Origin: Mycobacterium ostraviense
GTDB lineage: Bacteria > Actinomycetota > Actinomycetes > Mycobacteriales > Mycobacteriaceae
NCBI RefSeq assembly: GCF_002705925.1
Contig: NZ_NKRE01000001.1
Span: forward strand, 3,646,704 to 3,710,703
DNA: 64,000 bases
Direction: 5' to 3'
Below, in pieces: positions 25,024 to 33,622 of the stretch. The notes below the pieces were generated by a model that was given only the letters and a program-made list of their open reading frames with translations, did no database searches and was not told where the DNA came from. Numbering within the stretch: the stretch's first letter is position 1; every line of letters begins with the position of its first letter. A program made the translations under genes and the position numbers.

Positions 25024-26571
25024 CTACCCCCGGTGTTGCGGACAGAAGGCGGTGATCGCCGCGTTGACGCCGGCGGCAGCCTGTGCGGGCGAGATTCCGG
25101 TGTTGTTCACGGTCGCGGCGGCGGCATCATCGGGGCTTGCCCCGTTTTGAAGGTCGGTGCACACGCCACGGCCAGTGGCGGCGGCAGTCGCGGGGTCGGT
25201 GACGATGACACCCGGGATCTGCGACACCAGACCGAGGAAGGTCTGTTCGGGGTCGGGTGTCGGTTGCTGCGAGACCGGCGCGGGCCGTCGGGGCGCCGGC
25301 GCGGCCGCAGCGGATGACGCGGGCGGAGTGTCCCTGCGTGTGGGCGGCTGCGCCGCTGTGGGTGGCGGCACGTACTGCGCCACCGGTCGAGGCGGCGCCA
25401 CCGTCGGCGGCGGCGGGTACTCCGCCGGCTGGCGAGGCGACGCCACAGACGCCACAGTCGGCGAGGCGGCAGGCGGGCCCGGTGTCGAGTCGGTGTCGAA
25501 CGGGTAGCCACTGGCGCCGACGGCGGTGACCGCGATAACCGTTGATGCCGCGGCGAAGAGCCGCCACCGACTACGTCGTTGCCGTGTGCCGGCCTTAGCC
25601 ACGGCCGAGGGCACCGCCGCGCTGTCGAGTGGCCTGTTCGCCAAGGGTCTCGGCATGGTCGAAGCCGACGCTAACGGATGTTCGACGCGACGGGCTGCGT
25701 GTGCGAACGCGTCGGCGAAATCAGTGCAGCAGGCGAAGCGATCGGCGGGCTTCTTTGCGAGCGCTACGGCAAGCACCGGGTCGAAGGCAGCGAGCAGCGG
25801 GTGGATCTGCGCGAGTTCCGGAGGCGGGGTGGTCAGGTGGCGGCTGATCACAACCGCCGGGTTGGTGTGCGGGAACAGTGCCGATCCGGTCAGCAAATGG
25901 TAGGCGGTAGCCGCTAGCGCGTACTGATCGGCGCGTCCGTCAATCGGCTCGCCCGTTAGCTGTTCCGGCGCCGCGTAGGGAAACGTGCCGATGGTCATGT
26001 TCGTCGCGGTCAGGCCACTGGTCTCGCCGATGCTCCGAGCTATTCCGAAGTCCCCCAAGAGAATCCGCCGATCGCCGCCGTCCGGCTCGGCGAGCAGGAT
26101 ATTCGCGGGGCTGACATCGCGGTGCATGACATCGTGATGCTGATGCGCGTAGTCGAGTGCGCTTGCGATCGCTGCGATTATCGTGGCTACTTGATCTGCC
26201 GGCATTCCGGCCGGAAAGCGGTTCCGCAACAGGCTCGCTGCGTCGGTTCCGTCGACGAAGTCCATCGAGATCCATAGCTTCCCGTCGAACTCGCCTCGGT
26301 CATTGACCCGCACGATGTTCGGATGCCACAGCGCGGACGCCACGTCCGCCTCTCTGATGAATCGCCGCCGATAGTCGTCGTCAGCGGATACCTCACTGCC
26401 CAATATCTTCAGCGCTTCGCGGCGCGGCAGCCGTGGATGCTGGGCAAGGTAGACCTCGCCCATTCCCCCGGAGCCCAGCAAGCGGACAATCGTGTATCCG
26501 GCAAAAATCTCACCGACTTTCAACCCGATGCCCGGGACTTGATGACGTAACCCATTCATCGCACCGTCCAT
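25024..26571 (-). CDS. Transmembrane Ser/Thr protein kinase with C-terminal DUF732-like domain
   Basis: 515 residues. The kinase domain (about 23-290) has GSGGMGEV at 33-40, Lys55 in EALKIL, Glu in READVASAL, HRD at 150-152, DFG at 174-176 and APEQL. The catalytic loop reads HRDVSPANILL: the Lys normally at HRDxK is Ser154. A single TM helix lies near 345-365 (RWRLFAAASTVIAVTAVGAS), followed by a Pro-rich stalk and an external domain of about 80 residues with two Cys (GRGVCTDL, ITAFCPQ), the DUF732 pattern of mycobacterial exported proteins. It resembles PknF/PknJ-type receptors. It is not at this locus in M. tuberculosis as far as I remember. Confidence 0.88.
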   Translation of the reverse strand: MDGAMNGLRHQVPGIGLKVGEIFAGYTIVRLLGSGGMGEVYLAQHPRLPRREALKILGSEVSADDDYRRRFIREADVASALWHPNIVRVNDRGEFDGKLWISMDFVDGTDAASLLRNRFPAGMPADQVATIIAAIASALDYAHQHHDVMHRDVSPANILLAEPDGGDRRILLGDFGIARSIGETSGLTATNMTIGTFPYAAPEQLTGEPIDGRADQYALAATAYHLLTGSALFPHTNPAVVISRHLTTPPPELAQIHPLLAAFDPVLAVALAKKPADRFACCTDFADAFAHAARRVEHPLASASTMPRPLANRPLDSAAVPSAVAKAGTRQRRSRWRLFAAASTVIAVTAVGASGYPFDTDSTPGPPAASPTVASVASPRQPAEYPPPPTVAPPRPVAQYVPPPTAAQPPTRRDTPPASSAAAAPAPRRPAPVSQQPTPDPEQTFLGLVSQIPGVIVTDPATAAATGRGVCTDLQNGASPDDAAAATVNNTGISPAQAAAGVNAAITAFCPQHRG

Positions 26572-26729
26572 TACCGGAATGCCGAGTACATTCTCAGCGC
26601 AGTTTGCGATTAGCTGGGGTTAATATTACCCAGTACTTTACCGCAAGGCCACCCTAGGTTTTCTACGCGTTTACCGCCCGTTCATCTTTCTTCTAAGAGA
26701 ATGCCGGGCACTTCGGTGCAGATCACGGG

Positions 26730-28319
26730 TCAGAACGCCACAGCCTGACCGTCGCGGCGCGGGTCACTGGCCGCGACATATCCCTCATATCCGTCATCGA
26801 GACGCCAGATCGCCTGGCAGCTGCCGAACTGGTTGTAGTCGTCCACCGTGACCAGCTCATGCCCGCGGCTGCGCAAGTCGTCGAGTGTTGCCGGCGGAAA
26901 GCCGTTTTCGCAGCAGACCTGCAGTCCCTGCACCCACCGGAATCGTGGGCCGTCGCACGCCGTCTGGGGGTTCTGACCGTAGTCGGCGATGCGGACCAGC
27001 ACCTGCAGGTGGCCCTGTGGTTGCATCTGGCCACCCATCACGCCGAAACTCAGCACCGGAGCGCCGTCCTTGGTCACGAACCCCGGAATGATGGTGTGGA
27101 AAGGCCGCTTGCCCGGCCCGACCTGGTTCGGATGACCTTGCGTCGCAACAAAACCCGAGCCGCGATTCTGCAGTGAGATTCCGGTTCCCGGCACCACCAC
27201 TCCGGACCCGAAGCCCAGGTAGTTCGACTGGATCATCGACACCATCATCCCGGAGGCATCTGCGGCGGTGAGATAAACGGTGCCGCCCCTTGGGCTTCCA
27301 GCCGACGCCGGCTTGGCGTGTTCGAGATCGATCAGCGAGGCGCGCCCCCGCAAGTACTGTTCGTCGAGCAGGTGCTCCGGAAGCAGCGGCATGTGGTCGA
27401 TGTCGGCGACATACGCCTGCGCGTCCGCGAATGCGAGCTTGAGCGCCTCGATCTGCAGATGCACGCTGTCCGCGGAATCGACTGGCAGCGAGGCCATATC
27501 GAACTGCTCGAGGATTCCGAGCGCGATCAGGGCGACGACGCCCTGTCCGTTGGGCGGCAACTCGTGAATGGTGTAGCCGCGGTATGTTCCGGTGATGGTG
27601 TCCACCCAGTCGCTGCGATGGGCGGCCAGGTCGCTGACTCGCATCGCAGCGCCGTTGGCTTTGGCGTGCGCTTCCAGCTTTTCGGCCAACTCTCCCCGGT
27701 AGAACGCCTCACCATGGGTGGCGGCGATCTTCTCCAGGGTGTCCGCATGGGCTGGAAACCTGAACAGCTCACCGGGTTTCGGCGCGCGGCCACCGGGCAG
27801 GAACGCCTCGGCGAACCCGGGCTGCGACGCGAACAGGGGCACCTGAGCCTCCCATTGCGCCGCCACGGTCGGTGACACCGGAAACCCCTTGCGGCCGTAA
27901 GAGATAGCCGGCTCAAAAAGTCGTTCGAACGGCAGGCTGCCGAACTCGGCGTGCAGATCGGTCCAGGCCGACACGGCGCCCGGCACCGTCACCGAATTCC
28001 AGCCGAGCGCGGGAACGCCGTTGCCGCCGAAGTATTCCGGTGTCCACGCCGCAGGTGAGCGGCCGGAGGCATTCAGCCCGTGTAACCGCGTGCCGTCCCA
28101 CACGACGGCGAACGCATCGGAGCCGATGCCGTTGGACACCGGCTCCACCAGTGTCAGGGTGATGGCGGTGGCGATAGCCGCGTCGACCGCGTTCCCCCCT
28201 TCGGCGAGCATCCGCAGGCCGGCCTGGGCGGCGAGCGGCTGTGAGGTGGCGACGACGTTTCGGCCCAGGATCGGCATTCGCGGCCAGGCGTAGGGGAAGC
28301 TCCAACCGAACGGATTCAC
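26730..28319 (-). CDS. ggtA: Gamma-glutamyltransferase GgtA
   Basis: 529 residues. N-terminal block NVVATSQPLAAQAGLRMLAE and GGNAVDAAIA is the family opening. The autocatalytic cleavage and nucleophile Thr is T347 in RGGTVYLTAAD, followed by MIQSNYLGFGSGV. The C-terminal FHTIIPGF and GVMGGQMQPQGH segments bind the substrate. It has no convincing signal peptide, so it is probably cytoplasmic or atypically exported. It transfers or hydrolyses gamma-glutamyl groups such as those of glutathione analogues. Orthologue of Rv0773c; 25 bp upstream of the esterase pseudogene stop. Confidence 0.94.
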   Translation of the reverse strand: MNPFGWSFPYAWPRMPILGRNVVATSQPLAAQAGLRMLAEGGNAVDAAIATAITLTLVEPVSNGIGSDAFAVVWDGTRLHGLNASGRSPAAWTPEYFGGNGVPALGWNSVTVPGAVSAWTDLHAEFGSLPFERLFEPAISYGRKGFPVSPTVAAQWEAQVPLFASQPGFAEAFLPGGRAPKPGELFRFPAHADTLEKIAATHGEAFYRGELAEKLEAHAKANGAAMRVSDLAAHRSDWVDTITGTYRGYTIHELPPNGQGVVALIALGILEQFDMASLPVDSADSVHLQIEALKLAFADAQAYVADIDHMPLLPEHLLDEQYLRGRASLIDLEHAKPASAGSPRGGTVYLTAADASGMMVSMIQSNYLGFGSGVVVPGTGISLQNRGSGFVATQGHPNQVGPGKRPFHTIIPGFVTKDGAPVLSFGVMGGQMQPQGHLQVLVRIADYGQNPQTACDGPRFRWVQGLQVCCENGFPPATLDDLRSRGHELVTVDDYNQFGSCQAIWRLDDGYEGYVAASDPRRDGQAVAF

Positions 28320-28344
28320 CGGGCGATCCTCGCATGCCCGGCGG

Positions 28345-29443
28345 TCACGCTGTCAGCAGCGGCGCCATCCAGGTCAACTCGGCGGGCAGCTGTGAGCTCC
28401 AAAATCCGCCGTTGTGCCCGCCGGGGGAGAAGCCGCCCGCGGGCGGGTTCGGCAGTTGAGCGATGAACTGTTTGGTCGCCGAATAAAAGGGATCGCTATC
28501 GCCGCAATCCACCCGGATCGGAATGGAACCCAGCGCGGGCATGCCGAACACCGAGTTCGCCGCAAAGTCGTCGGCTCCGTCGAACGCACCCGGTGCGGCC
28601 GCGCCGGCCGACAGCCACAGCGCCGGGCTCACCGCGCAGATCGCCGCGGTCCGGGCCGGTCCGAGCCGGCCGCCGAGCAGCAACGCCCCGTAGCCGCCCA
28701 TCGACCAGCCCAGAAACGCCACCCGCGAGGTATCCAGGTTCTGGGTGTCCAGCAGCGGGATGAGCTCACTGAGCATCATGGCACCGGAATCCTCACCGGA
28801 AGCCCGTTTATGCCAGTAGCTGCCGCCCCCGTCGACGGCGACCACAGCAAACGGCGGTAGCCCGGCGTTGACGGCCTGCGCCAGGCCCTGTTCGACACCG
28901 CCGGCCATCACGGTGGCCGCGTCGCTGCCCTTGCCGTGCAGCGCGATCACCGGCCGCAGCGGCTTGGTTTGGCCCGGCGGACGTGCGATCGCCCAATTCG
29001 TCGATATGCCCCCGCGTGCCGCCGACACGAACGAGCCGGTCGTCATCGTCGGCGCGGCCTGAGCCGGCGGCGGTGGATCGAGCGGCCGTGTCGGCGCCAA
29101 CGGAACGTTTGTGCCAATCGCCGGCGCCGGTGTGGCATGCGAAGTCCGTGGCTGCAACAGCGTTTCGAGTGCGAATACGCCGCCTGCGCCAAGGGTCGCA
29201 CTGGCGCCTAGTACTGCAGCCGTAGATCGGGATCATTGCTTCTGCCTTCGTCGGTAGTGGGAAAGGCGTGCTCGGTATTGGTGTCGTCGGCGCCATCGTG
29301 ACCAGGCTATTCGGTTGTCTTCACAAACTCTGAACAATGCCGCGGTCACCGCTCTGAGCAGCGCAGACACGCCCAGTATCAATGATCCCGATCTACGGCT
29401 GCAGTACTAGGCCGAGCACGGCGCGGCGACTTAAGTCCGGCAT
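28345..29443 (-). pseudogene. Secreted esterase (Rv0774c-like) with signal peptide split by a mobile element
   Basis: On the minus strand, ATG 29443 starts MPDLSRRAVLGL, a twin-arginine (SRRAVLG) signal peptide. The frame is then broken by the 197-bp element at 29211-29407. Just past the element the sequence resumes as GASATLGAGGVFALETLLQP, completing the signal peptide, and runs through an alpha/beta hydrolase: VIALHGKGSDAAT, nucleophile elbow GWSMGGYGAL, Asp in RVDCGDSDPF and His in GGHNGGFW. Removing the element and one TA restores a single frame of about 300 residues, like M. tuberculosis Rv0774c. An internal TTG at 29157 could still give a 270-residue protein without a signal peptide. 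Confidence 0.85.
29211..29407. mobile_element. 197-bp MITE-like element with 28-bp terminal inverted repeats and TA duplication
   Basis: The left end (29211-29238, GTACTGCAGCCGTAGATCGG then GATCATTG) is the exact reverse complement of the right end (29380-29407). The dinucleotide TA lies on both sides (29209-29210 and 29408-29409), and the restored target is CCTAGG. TA target duplication inside CTAG is the habit of IS630/Tc1/mariner transposases, so this is probably a non-autonomous derivative. The 141-bp interior encodes nothing recognisable. No other copy was noticed in this window. Confidence 0.8.
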
Positions 29444-29516
29444 GCGGGTCATCATGCCATGGCCGTTTAGCGAAAATGGCAATGCAGTACCAATTTCACT
29501 GGCAGCATGGGTGGGC

Positions 29517-30134
29517 GTGACGGCAGCAGTTACTCCAAAAGGAGAACGTCGGCGGTATGCGTTGGTGAGCGCCGCCGCCGAGCTGCTTGGCGAGGGTGGA
29601 TTCGAGGCAGTGCGCCACCGGGCCGTCGCCCGGCGCGCCGGGCTGCCGTTGGCTTCTACCACCTACTACTTTTCGTCCCTTGACGACTTGATCGCCCGTG
29701 CGGTCGAACACATCGGGATGATCGAGGTGGCGCAGTTACGGGCCCGGGTCAACGCGCTGCCGCGGCGGCGCCGGGGACCCGAGACCACCGGTGAAGTGCT
29801 GGTCGACCTCCTTGTGGGGGACGTGGACGGCCCCGGGCTCGCCGAACAGCTGATATCGCGATACGAGCGGCATATCGCCTGTACCCGCCTGCCCGCGTTG
29901 CGGGAAAGCATGCGCCGCAACCTACGCCAGCGCGCCGAGGCGGTTGCCGAGGCCATCGAGCGATCCGGCCGGTCGGTGCGCATCGAACTGGTGTGCACCC
30001 TGATCTGCGCGGTCGACGGTTCGGTGGTCTCCGCGCTGGTCGAAGGGCGCGACGCGCGCGGCGCCGCGCTGGCAACCGTGGTCGATCTCATCGAGGTGCT
30101 TGCGCCGGTCGACCAACGGCCGATCCGGGTGTAA
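29517..30134 (+). CDS. TetR-family regulator (Rv0775-like)
   Basis: 205 residues from GTG 29517. The longer frame from 29382 begins inside the mobile element and is rejected. The helix-turn-helix (ALVSAAAELLGEGGFEAVRH then RAVARRAGLPLASTTYYFSS) occupies about 12-60. The C-terminal domain is Arg-rich and helical. The gene is divergent from the broken esterase gene, which it may once have regulated. Its last 213 bp lie antisense to the extended DUF429 frame. Confidence 0.9.
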   Translation: MTAAVTPKGERRRYALVSAAAELLGEGGFEAVRHRAVARRAGLPLASTTYYFSSLDDLIARAVEHIGMIEVAQLRARVNALPRRRRGPETTGEVLVDLLVGDVDGPGLAEQLISRYERHIACTRLPALRESMRRNLRQRAEAVAEAIERSGRSVRIELVCTLICAVDGSVVSALVEGRDARGAALATVVDLIEVLAPVDQRPIRV

Positions 30135-30866
30135 TTCCACCGGCAACGTCGGCGTGACGATGTAGCCGGTCGCGAAGTCTCCGTAGACGGTGATGTCGGA
30201 CGGGCGGCGTTCGGCGTACAGCGCGATGTATGCGCAGACGACGGCGTCGATCGGGTCTTCGGCGCGACGCAATTCGCACTTGCGCCCGGCGGCCCGCACC
30301 TGCCGGCGCAACGAGAGCCAGTCGCCATGACCGGTCACCCGCAGCGGCGTTCGGGTGTTTTCGAGTCCCTCGATACCGCCCATCAACCGCAGTAGCTCCG
30401 ATTTGAGCCCTTCGACACCGCGGCCGGGCTTGGCCTTGTACTTCAGCGTGCGGGACAGCCGGAACAGCGCCACCGTCGCCGCATGCGGGTAGACCTCGAT
30501 GGCCCGCCGGACATCCGCCGAGAACGGATCCATATCCAGGCCCAGCGCACCGGCCAGCCGTGCCGCGCGCGGGCCGTCGGCGAACTCGGGTTTTCCGGTA
30601 TTCGTCGGATGCGCACCAGCCTCGAACGCGCGGAAGTCGCGGTTGAGTGCGGTCTCGGCCGGCCGCTGACCGGACGGGTTGGTCACCACCAGCGGCGCGT
30701 CGAATGCGACCCGGCAGGGGCCGGCCGTGTACGGCCGCAACGCCGCCAGCACCGAGGAGTCGTCGCGGCCGGCGCAGATGTGCACCAGAACACCGTCGGC
30801 GTCGAGTACTGCCACACCGGTCGGGTTGGCAGTGGCCCAGGCCAGATCGACGCCGGCGAAGTACAT
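29922..30866 (-). CDS. DUF429 family protein with C-terminal read-through extension (Rv0776c-like)
   Basis: 314 residues from ATG 30866. The DUF429 core is clear: MYFAGVDLAWATANPTGVAV, RVAFDAPLVV, and RRAEDPIDAVVCAYIAL with its conserved D-A-x-x-A-Y. The core ends near residue 250 (IVTPTLPVELHPDRPLVDRR). The remaining residues are encoded antisense to the TetR gene and have low-complexity His/Asp/Arg composition, so the ancestral stop seems to have been lost. I recall about 259 residues for the M. tuberculosis protein. Predicted RNase H-like fold; function unknown. Confidence 0.82.
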   Translation of the reverse strand: MYFAGVDLAWATANPTGVAVLDADGVLVHICAGRDDSSVLAALRPYTAGPCRVAFDAPLVVTNPSGQRPAETALNRDFRAFEAGAHPTNTGKPEFADGPRAARLAGALGLDMDPFSADVRRAIEVYPHAATVALFRLSRTLKYKAKPGRGVEGLKSELLRLMGGIEGLENTRTPLRVTGHGDWLSLRRQVRAAGRKCELRRAEDPIDAVVCAYIALYAERRPSDITVYGDFATGYIVTPTLPVELHPDRPLVDRRKHLDEIDHGCQRGAARVAPFDQRGDHRTVDRADQGAHQFDAHRPAGSLDGLGNRLGALA

Positions 30867-30932
30867 TCGCCAAGGGTACGGCCGACGGGAGTCCGCGCGA
30901 TTTGACCGCGTCCGACCGTAAGCTGTGTCTTC

Positions 30933-32357
30933 GTGGGCATTCCGAACGTGCTGGCTACCCGGTACGCCAGCGCCGAGATGGTCGCGATCTGGTCGCCGCA
31001 AGCCAAGGTGGTCGCCGAGCGGCGGCTATGGCTGGCGGTGCTGCGGGCACAAGCCGAACTGGGAGTGGCGGTTCCGCAGGAGGCGATCGCCGACTACGAG
31101 CGGGTGCTCGACGACGTAGACCTGGACTCGATCGCGGCCCGGGAGCGGGTGCTGCGCCACGACGTCAAGGCCCGCATCGAGGAATTCAATGACCGCGCCG
31201 GTCACCAGCACGTGCACAAGGGCATGACCAGCCGTGATCTGACCGAGAACGTGGAGCAACTGCAGATCCGGCAATCGCTGGAGCTGGTTTTCTCCCACGG
31301 CGTGGCAGTGGTGGCCCGGCTGGCCGAACGGGCGGTGGCCTACCGCGACCTGGTGATGACCGGGCGCAGCCACAACGTCGCCGCGCAGGCCACCACCTTG
31401 GGCAAGCGGTTCGCGTCGGCGGCGCAGGAAACGCTGATCGCGTTGACCAGGCTGCGAGAACTGATCGACCGCTACCCGCTGCGCGGCATCAAGGGCCCGA
31501 TGGGCACCGCGCAGGACATGCTGGACCTGCTGGGCGGCGGGAAAGAAGGCGCGGCCAAGCTGGCCCGGCTGGAACGCCGCATCGCTGACTTCCTGGGCTT
31601 CTCAACCGTTTTGACCAGCGTCGGGCAGGTGTATCCGCGCTCGTTGGATCATGACGTGGTGTCCGCGCTGGTGCAGCTCGGCGCGGGACCGTCGTCGCTG
31701 GCCCACACCATCCGGCTGATGGCCGGGCATGAGTTGGTCACCGAGGGTTTCGCGGCGGGGCAGGTCGGCTCGTCGGCGATGCCGCACAAGATGAACACCC
31801 GTAGTTGCGAACGGGTCAACGGGTTGCAGGTGGTGCTGCGCGGGTACGCCTCGATGGTCGCCGAGCTGGCCGGAGCGCAGTGGAACGAGGGCGACGTATT
31901 CTGCTCGGTGGTGCGCCGAGTTGCCTTGCCGGACAGCTTCTTTGCCATCGATGGACAACTGGAGACGTTTCTGACGGTGCTCGACGAATTCGGCGCCTAC
32001 CCGCGGGTGGTCCAGCGGGAGCTGGATCGCTACCTACCGTTTTTGGCCACCACCAAGGTATTGATTGCGGCGGTGCGCGCGGGTATGGGCCGCGAGGGTG
32101 CGCACCACGTGATCCGCGAACACGCGATCGCCACCGCACTGGCCATGCGCGAGGGCGCCGAACCCGACCTGCTGGACCGGTTGGCCGCCGATCCGCGGCT
32201 GCCCCTGGACCGCGCGGCGCTGGACGCCGCCCTCGCCGACCGCAAGGCGTTCACCGGCGCTGCCGCCGACCAGGTCGACGAGGTGGTCGCGATGGTAGAC
32301 AAGCTGGTAGGCCGCTACCCGGAAGCCGCTACGTACACACCAGGAGCAATCCTATGA
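30933..32357 (+). CDS. purB: PurB, adenylosuccinate lyase
   Basis: 474 residues from GTG 30933 (GIPNVLATRYASAEMVAIW matches the family start). Signature of the fumarase/aspartase superfamily: GSSAMPHKMNTRSCERVNGL, with the catalytic Ser in the flexible loop. The His pairs are in GHQHVHKGMTSRD and MTGRSHNVAAQ. It acts twice in purine synthesis, splitting SAICAR and adenylosuccinate. cyp126 starts within its stop (ATGA overlap), so the two are cotranscribed. Confidence 0.97.
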   Translation: MGIPNVLATRYASAEMVAIWSPQAKVVAERRLWLAVLRAQAELGVAVPQEAIADYERVLDDVDLDSIAARERVLRHDVKARIEEFNDRAGHQHVHKGMTSRDLTENVEQLQIRQSLELVFSHGVAVVARLAERAVAYRDLVMTGRSHNVAAQATTLGKRFASAAQETLIALTRLRELIDRYPLRGIKGPMGTAQDMLDLLGGGKEGAAKLARLERRIADFLGFSTVLTSVGQVYPRSLDHDVVSALVQLGAGPSSLAHTIRLMAGHELVTEGFAAGQVGSSAMPHKMNTRSCERVNGLQVVLRGYASMVAELAGAQWNEGDVFCSVVRRVALPDSFFAIDGQLETFLTVLDEFGAYPRVVQRELDRYLPFLATTKVLIAAVRAGMGREGAHHVIREHAIATALAMREGAEPDLLDRLAADPRLPLDRAALDAALADRKAFTGAAADQVDEVVAMVDKLVGRYPEAATYTPGAIL

Positions 32358-33622
32358 CTCTCGCGGGCGCGCTCTCGAGCATCGACTTCACCGACCTGGA
32401 CAACTTCGCCAACGGATTCCCGCACGAGCTCTTCGCGGTCCACCGCCGGGAAGCGCCGGTGTACTGGCACCAGCCGACCGACAACACCCCCGACGGTGAA
32501 GGCTTCTGGTCGGTCGCAACGTACCCGGAAACGCTTGCGGTGCTGAAGGATCCAGTGACGTACTCGTCGGTCACCGGCGGCGAGCGGCCATTCGGCGGCA
32601 CGCTGCTGCAGGACTTGGCCATCGCCGGCCAGGTGCTCAACATGATGGACGACCCGCGGCACGCCCAGATTCGCCGGCTTGTCAGCTCCGGGCTGACGCC
32701 GCGGATGATCCGCCGCGTCGAGGATGATCTGCGGGCCCGGGCGCGTCGGCTGCTGGACGCGGTGCAGCCGGGCGAACCGGTCGATTTCCTGGTCGACATC
32801 GCCGCCGAACTGCCGATGCAGATGATCTGCATTCTGCTGGGAGTGCCTGAATCCGAACGACATTGGCTGTTCGAGGCGATCGAGCCGCAGTTCGACTTCG
32901 GCGGCTCTCGCAAGGCGTCACTGTCCCCGCTGTCGCCGGTGTCGGTTTCCGAAGAAGCCGCGCAGGCGGGGTCGCGGATGTACGCCTACGGCCAGCAGTT
33001 GATCGCGTCCAAGCGCGCCGACCCCACCGACGACATGTTGTCTGTCGTCGCGAACGCGATGCTCGACGATCAAGATGCGCCGGCTCTGTCGGATCTGGAG
33101 CTCTATCTGTTCTTCAGCCTGCTGTTCAGCGCCGGCGCCGAGACGACACGCAACGCGGTGGGCGGTGGGCTGCTGGCGCTAGCCGAACACCCCGAGCAAT
33201 TGCGGGCGCTGCGTAACGATCTCGATCTGTTGCCGACGGCGGTCGAGGAGATGGTTCGCTGGACGTCGCCGTCGCCGTCCAAGCGGCGCACCGCGACCCG
33301 CGATGTCACTCTGGGCGGACACTCGATCCGGGCGGGGCAGAAGGTACAGATCTGGGAGGGCTCGGCCAACCGCGACGCCGCCGTGTTCCACCACGCCGAC
33401 GAGTTCGACATCACCCGAAAGCCCAACCCGCACTTAGGGTTCGGCCAAGGTGTGCACTACTGCCTGGGAGCCAATCTGGCTCGGCTGGAACTGCGGGTGC
33501 TGTTCGAGGAGCTGCTCTCGCGGTTCGCCGACGTGCGGGTGGTGCGGCCGGTCGAATGGACTCGCAGCAACCGGCACACGGGAATCCGGCATTTGGTCGT
33601 GGAACTACGTGAGGGGCAGTGA
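32354..33622 (+). CDS. cyp126: Cytochrome P450 CYP126
   Basis: 422 residues from ATG 32354, coupled to purB. I-helix LLFSAGAETTRNAV, K-helix EEMVRWTSP, heme loop FGQGVHYCLGANLA with the axial Cys. The ORF extending upstream to 31805 lies in another frame of purB and is rejected. In M. tuberculosis CYP126A1 binds azoles and its neighbours are pur genes, so a nucleoside-related substrate has been considered. The downstream anion-channel-like gene overlaps its stop. Confidence 0.96.
   Translation: MTLAGALSSIDFTDLDNFANGFPHELFAVHRREAPVYWHQPTDNTPDGEGFWSVATYPETLAVLKDPVTYSSVTGGERPFGGTLLQDLAIAGQVLNMMDDPRHAQIRRLVSSGLTPRMIRRVEDDLRARARRLLDAVQPGEPVDFLVDIAAELPMQMICILLGVPESERHWLFEAIEPQFDFGGSRKASLSPLSPVSVSEEAAQAGSRMYAYGQQLIASKRADPTDDMLSVVANAMLDDQDAPALSDLELYLFFSLLFSAGAETTRNAVGGGLLALAEHPEQLRALRNDLDLLPTAVEEMVRWTSPSPSKRRTATRDVTLGGHSIRAGQKVQIWEGSANRDAAVFHHADEFDITRKPNPHLGFGQGVHYCLGANLARLELRVLFEELLSRFADVRVVRPVEWTRSNRHTGIRHLVVELREGQ

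Noticed and set aside
26614..26633. AT-rich near-palindrome upstream of the kinase gene as an operator
   Set aside because: Only the outer five base pairs match around the chosen axis, and no other copy exists in the window; too weak to call.
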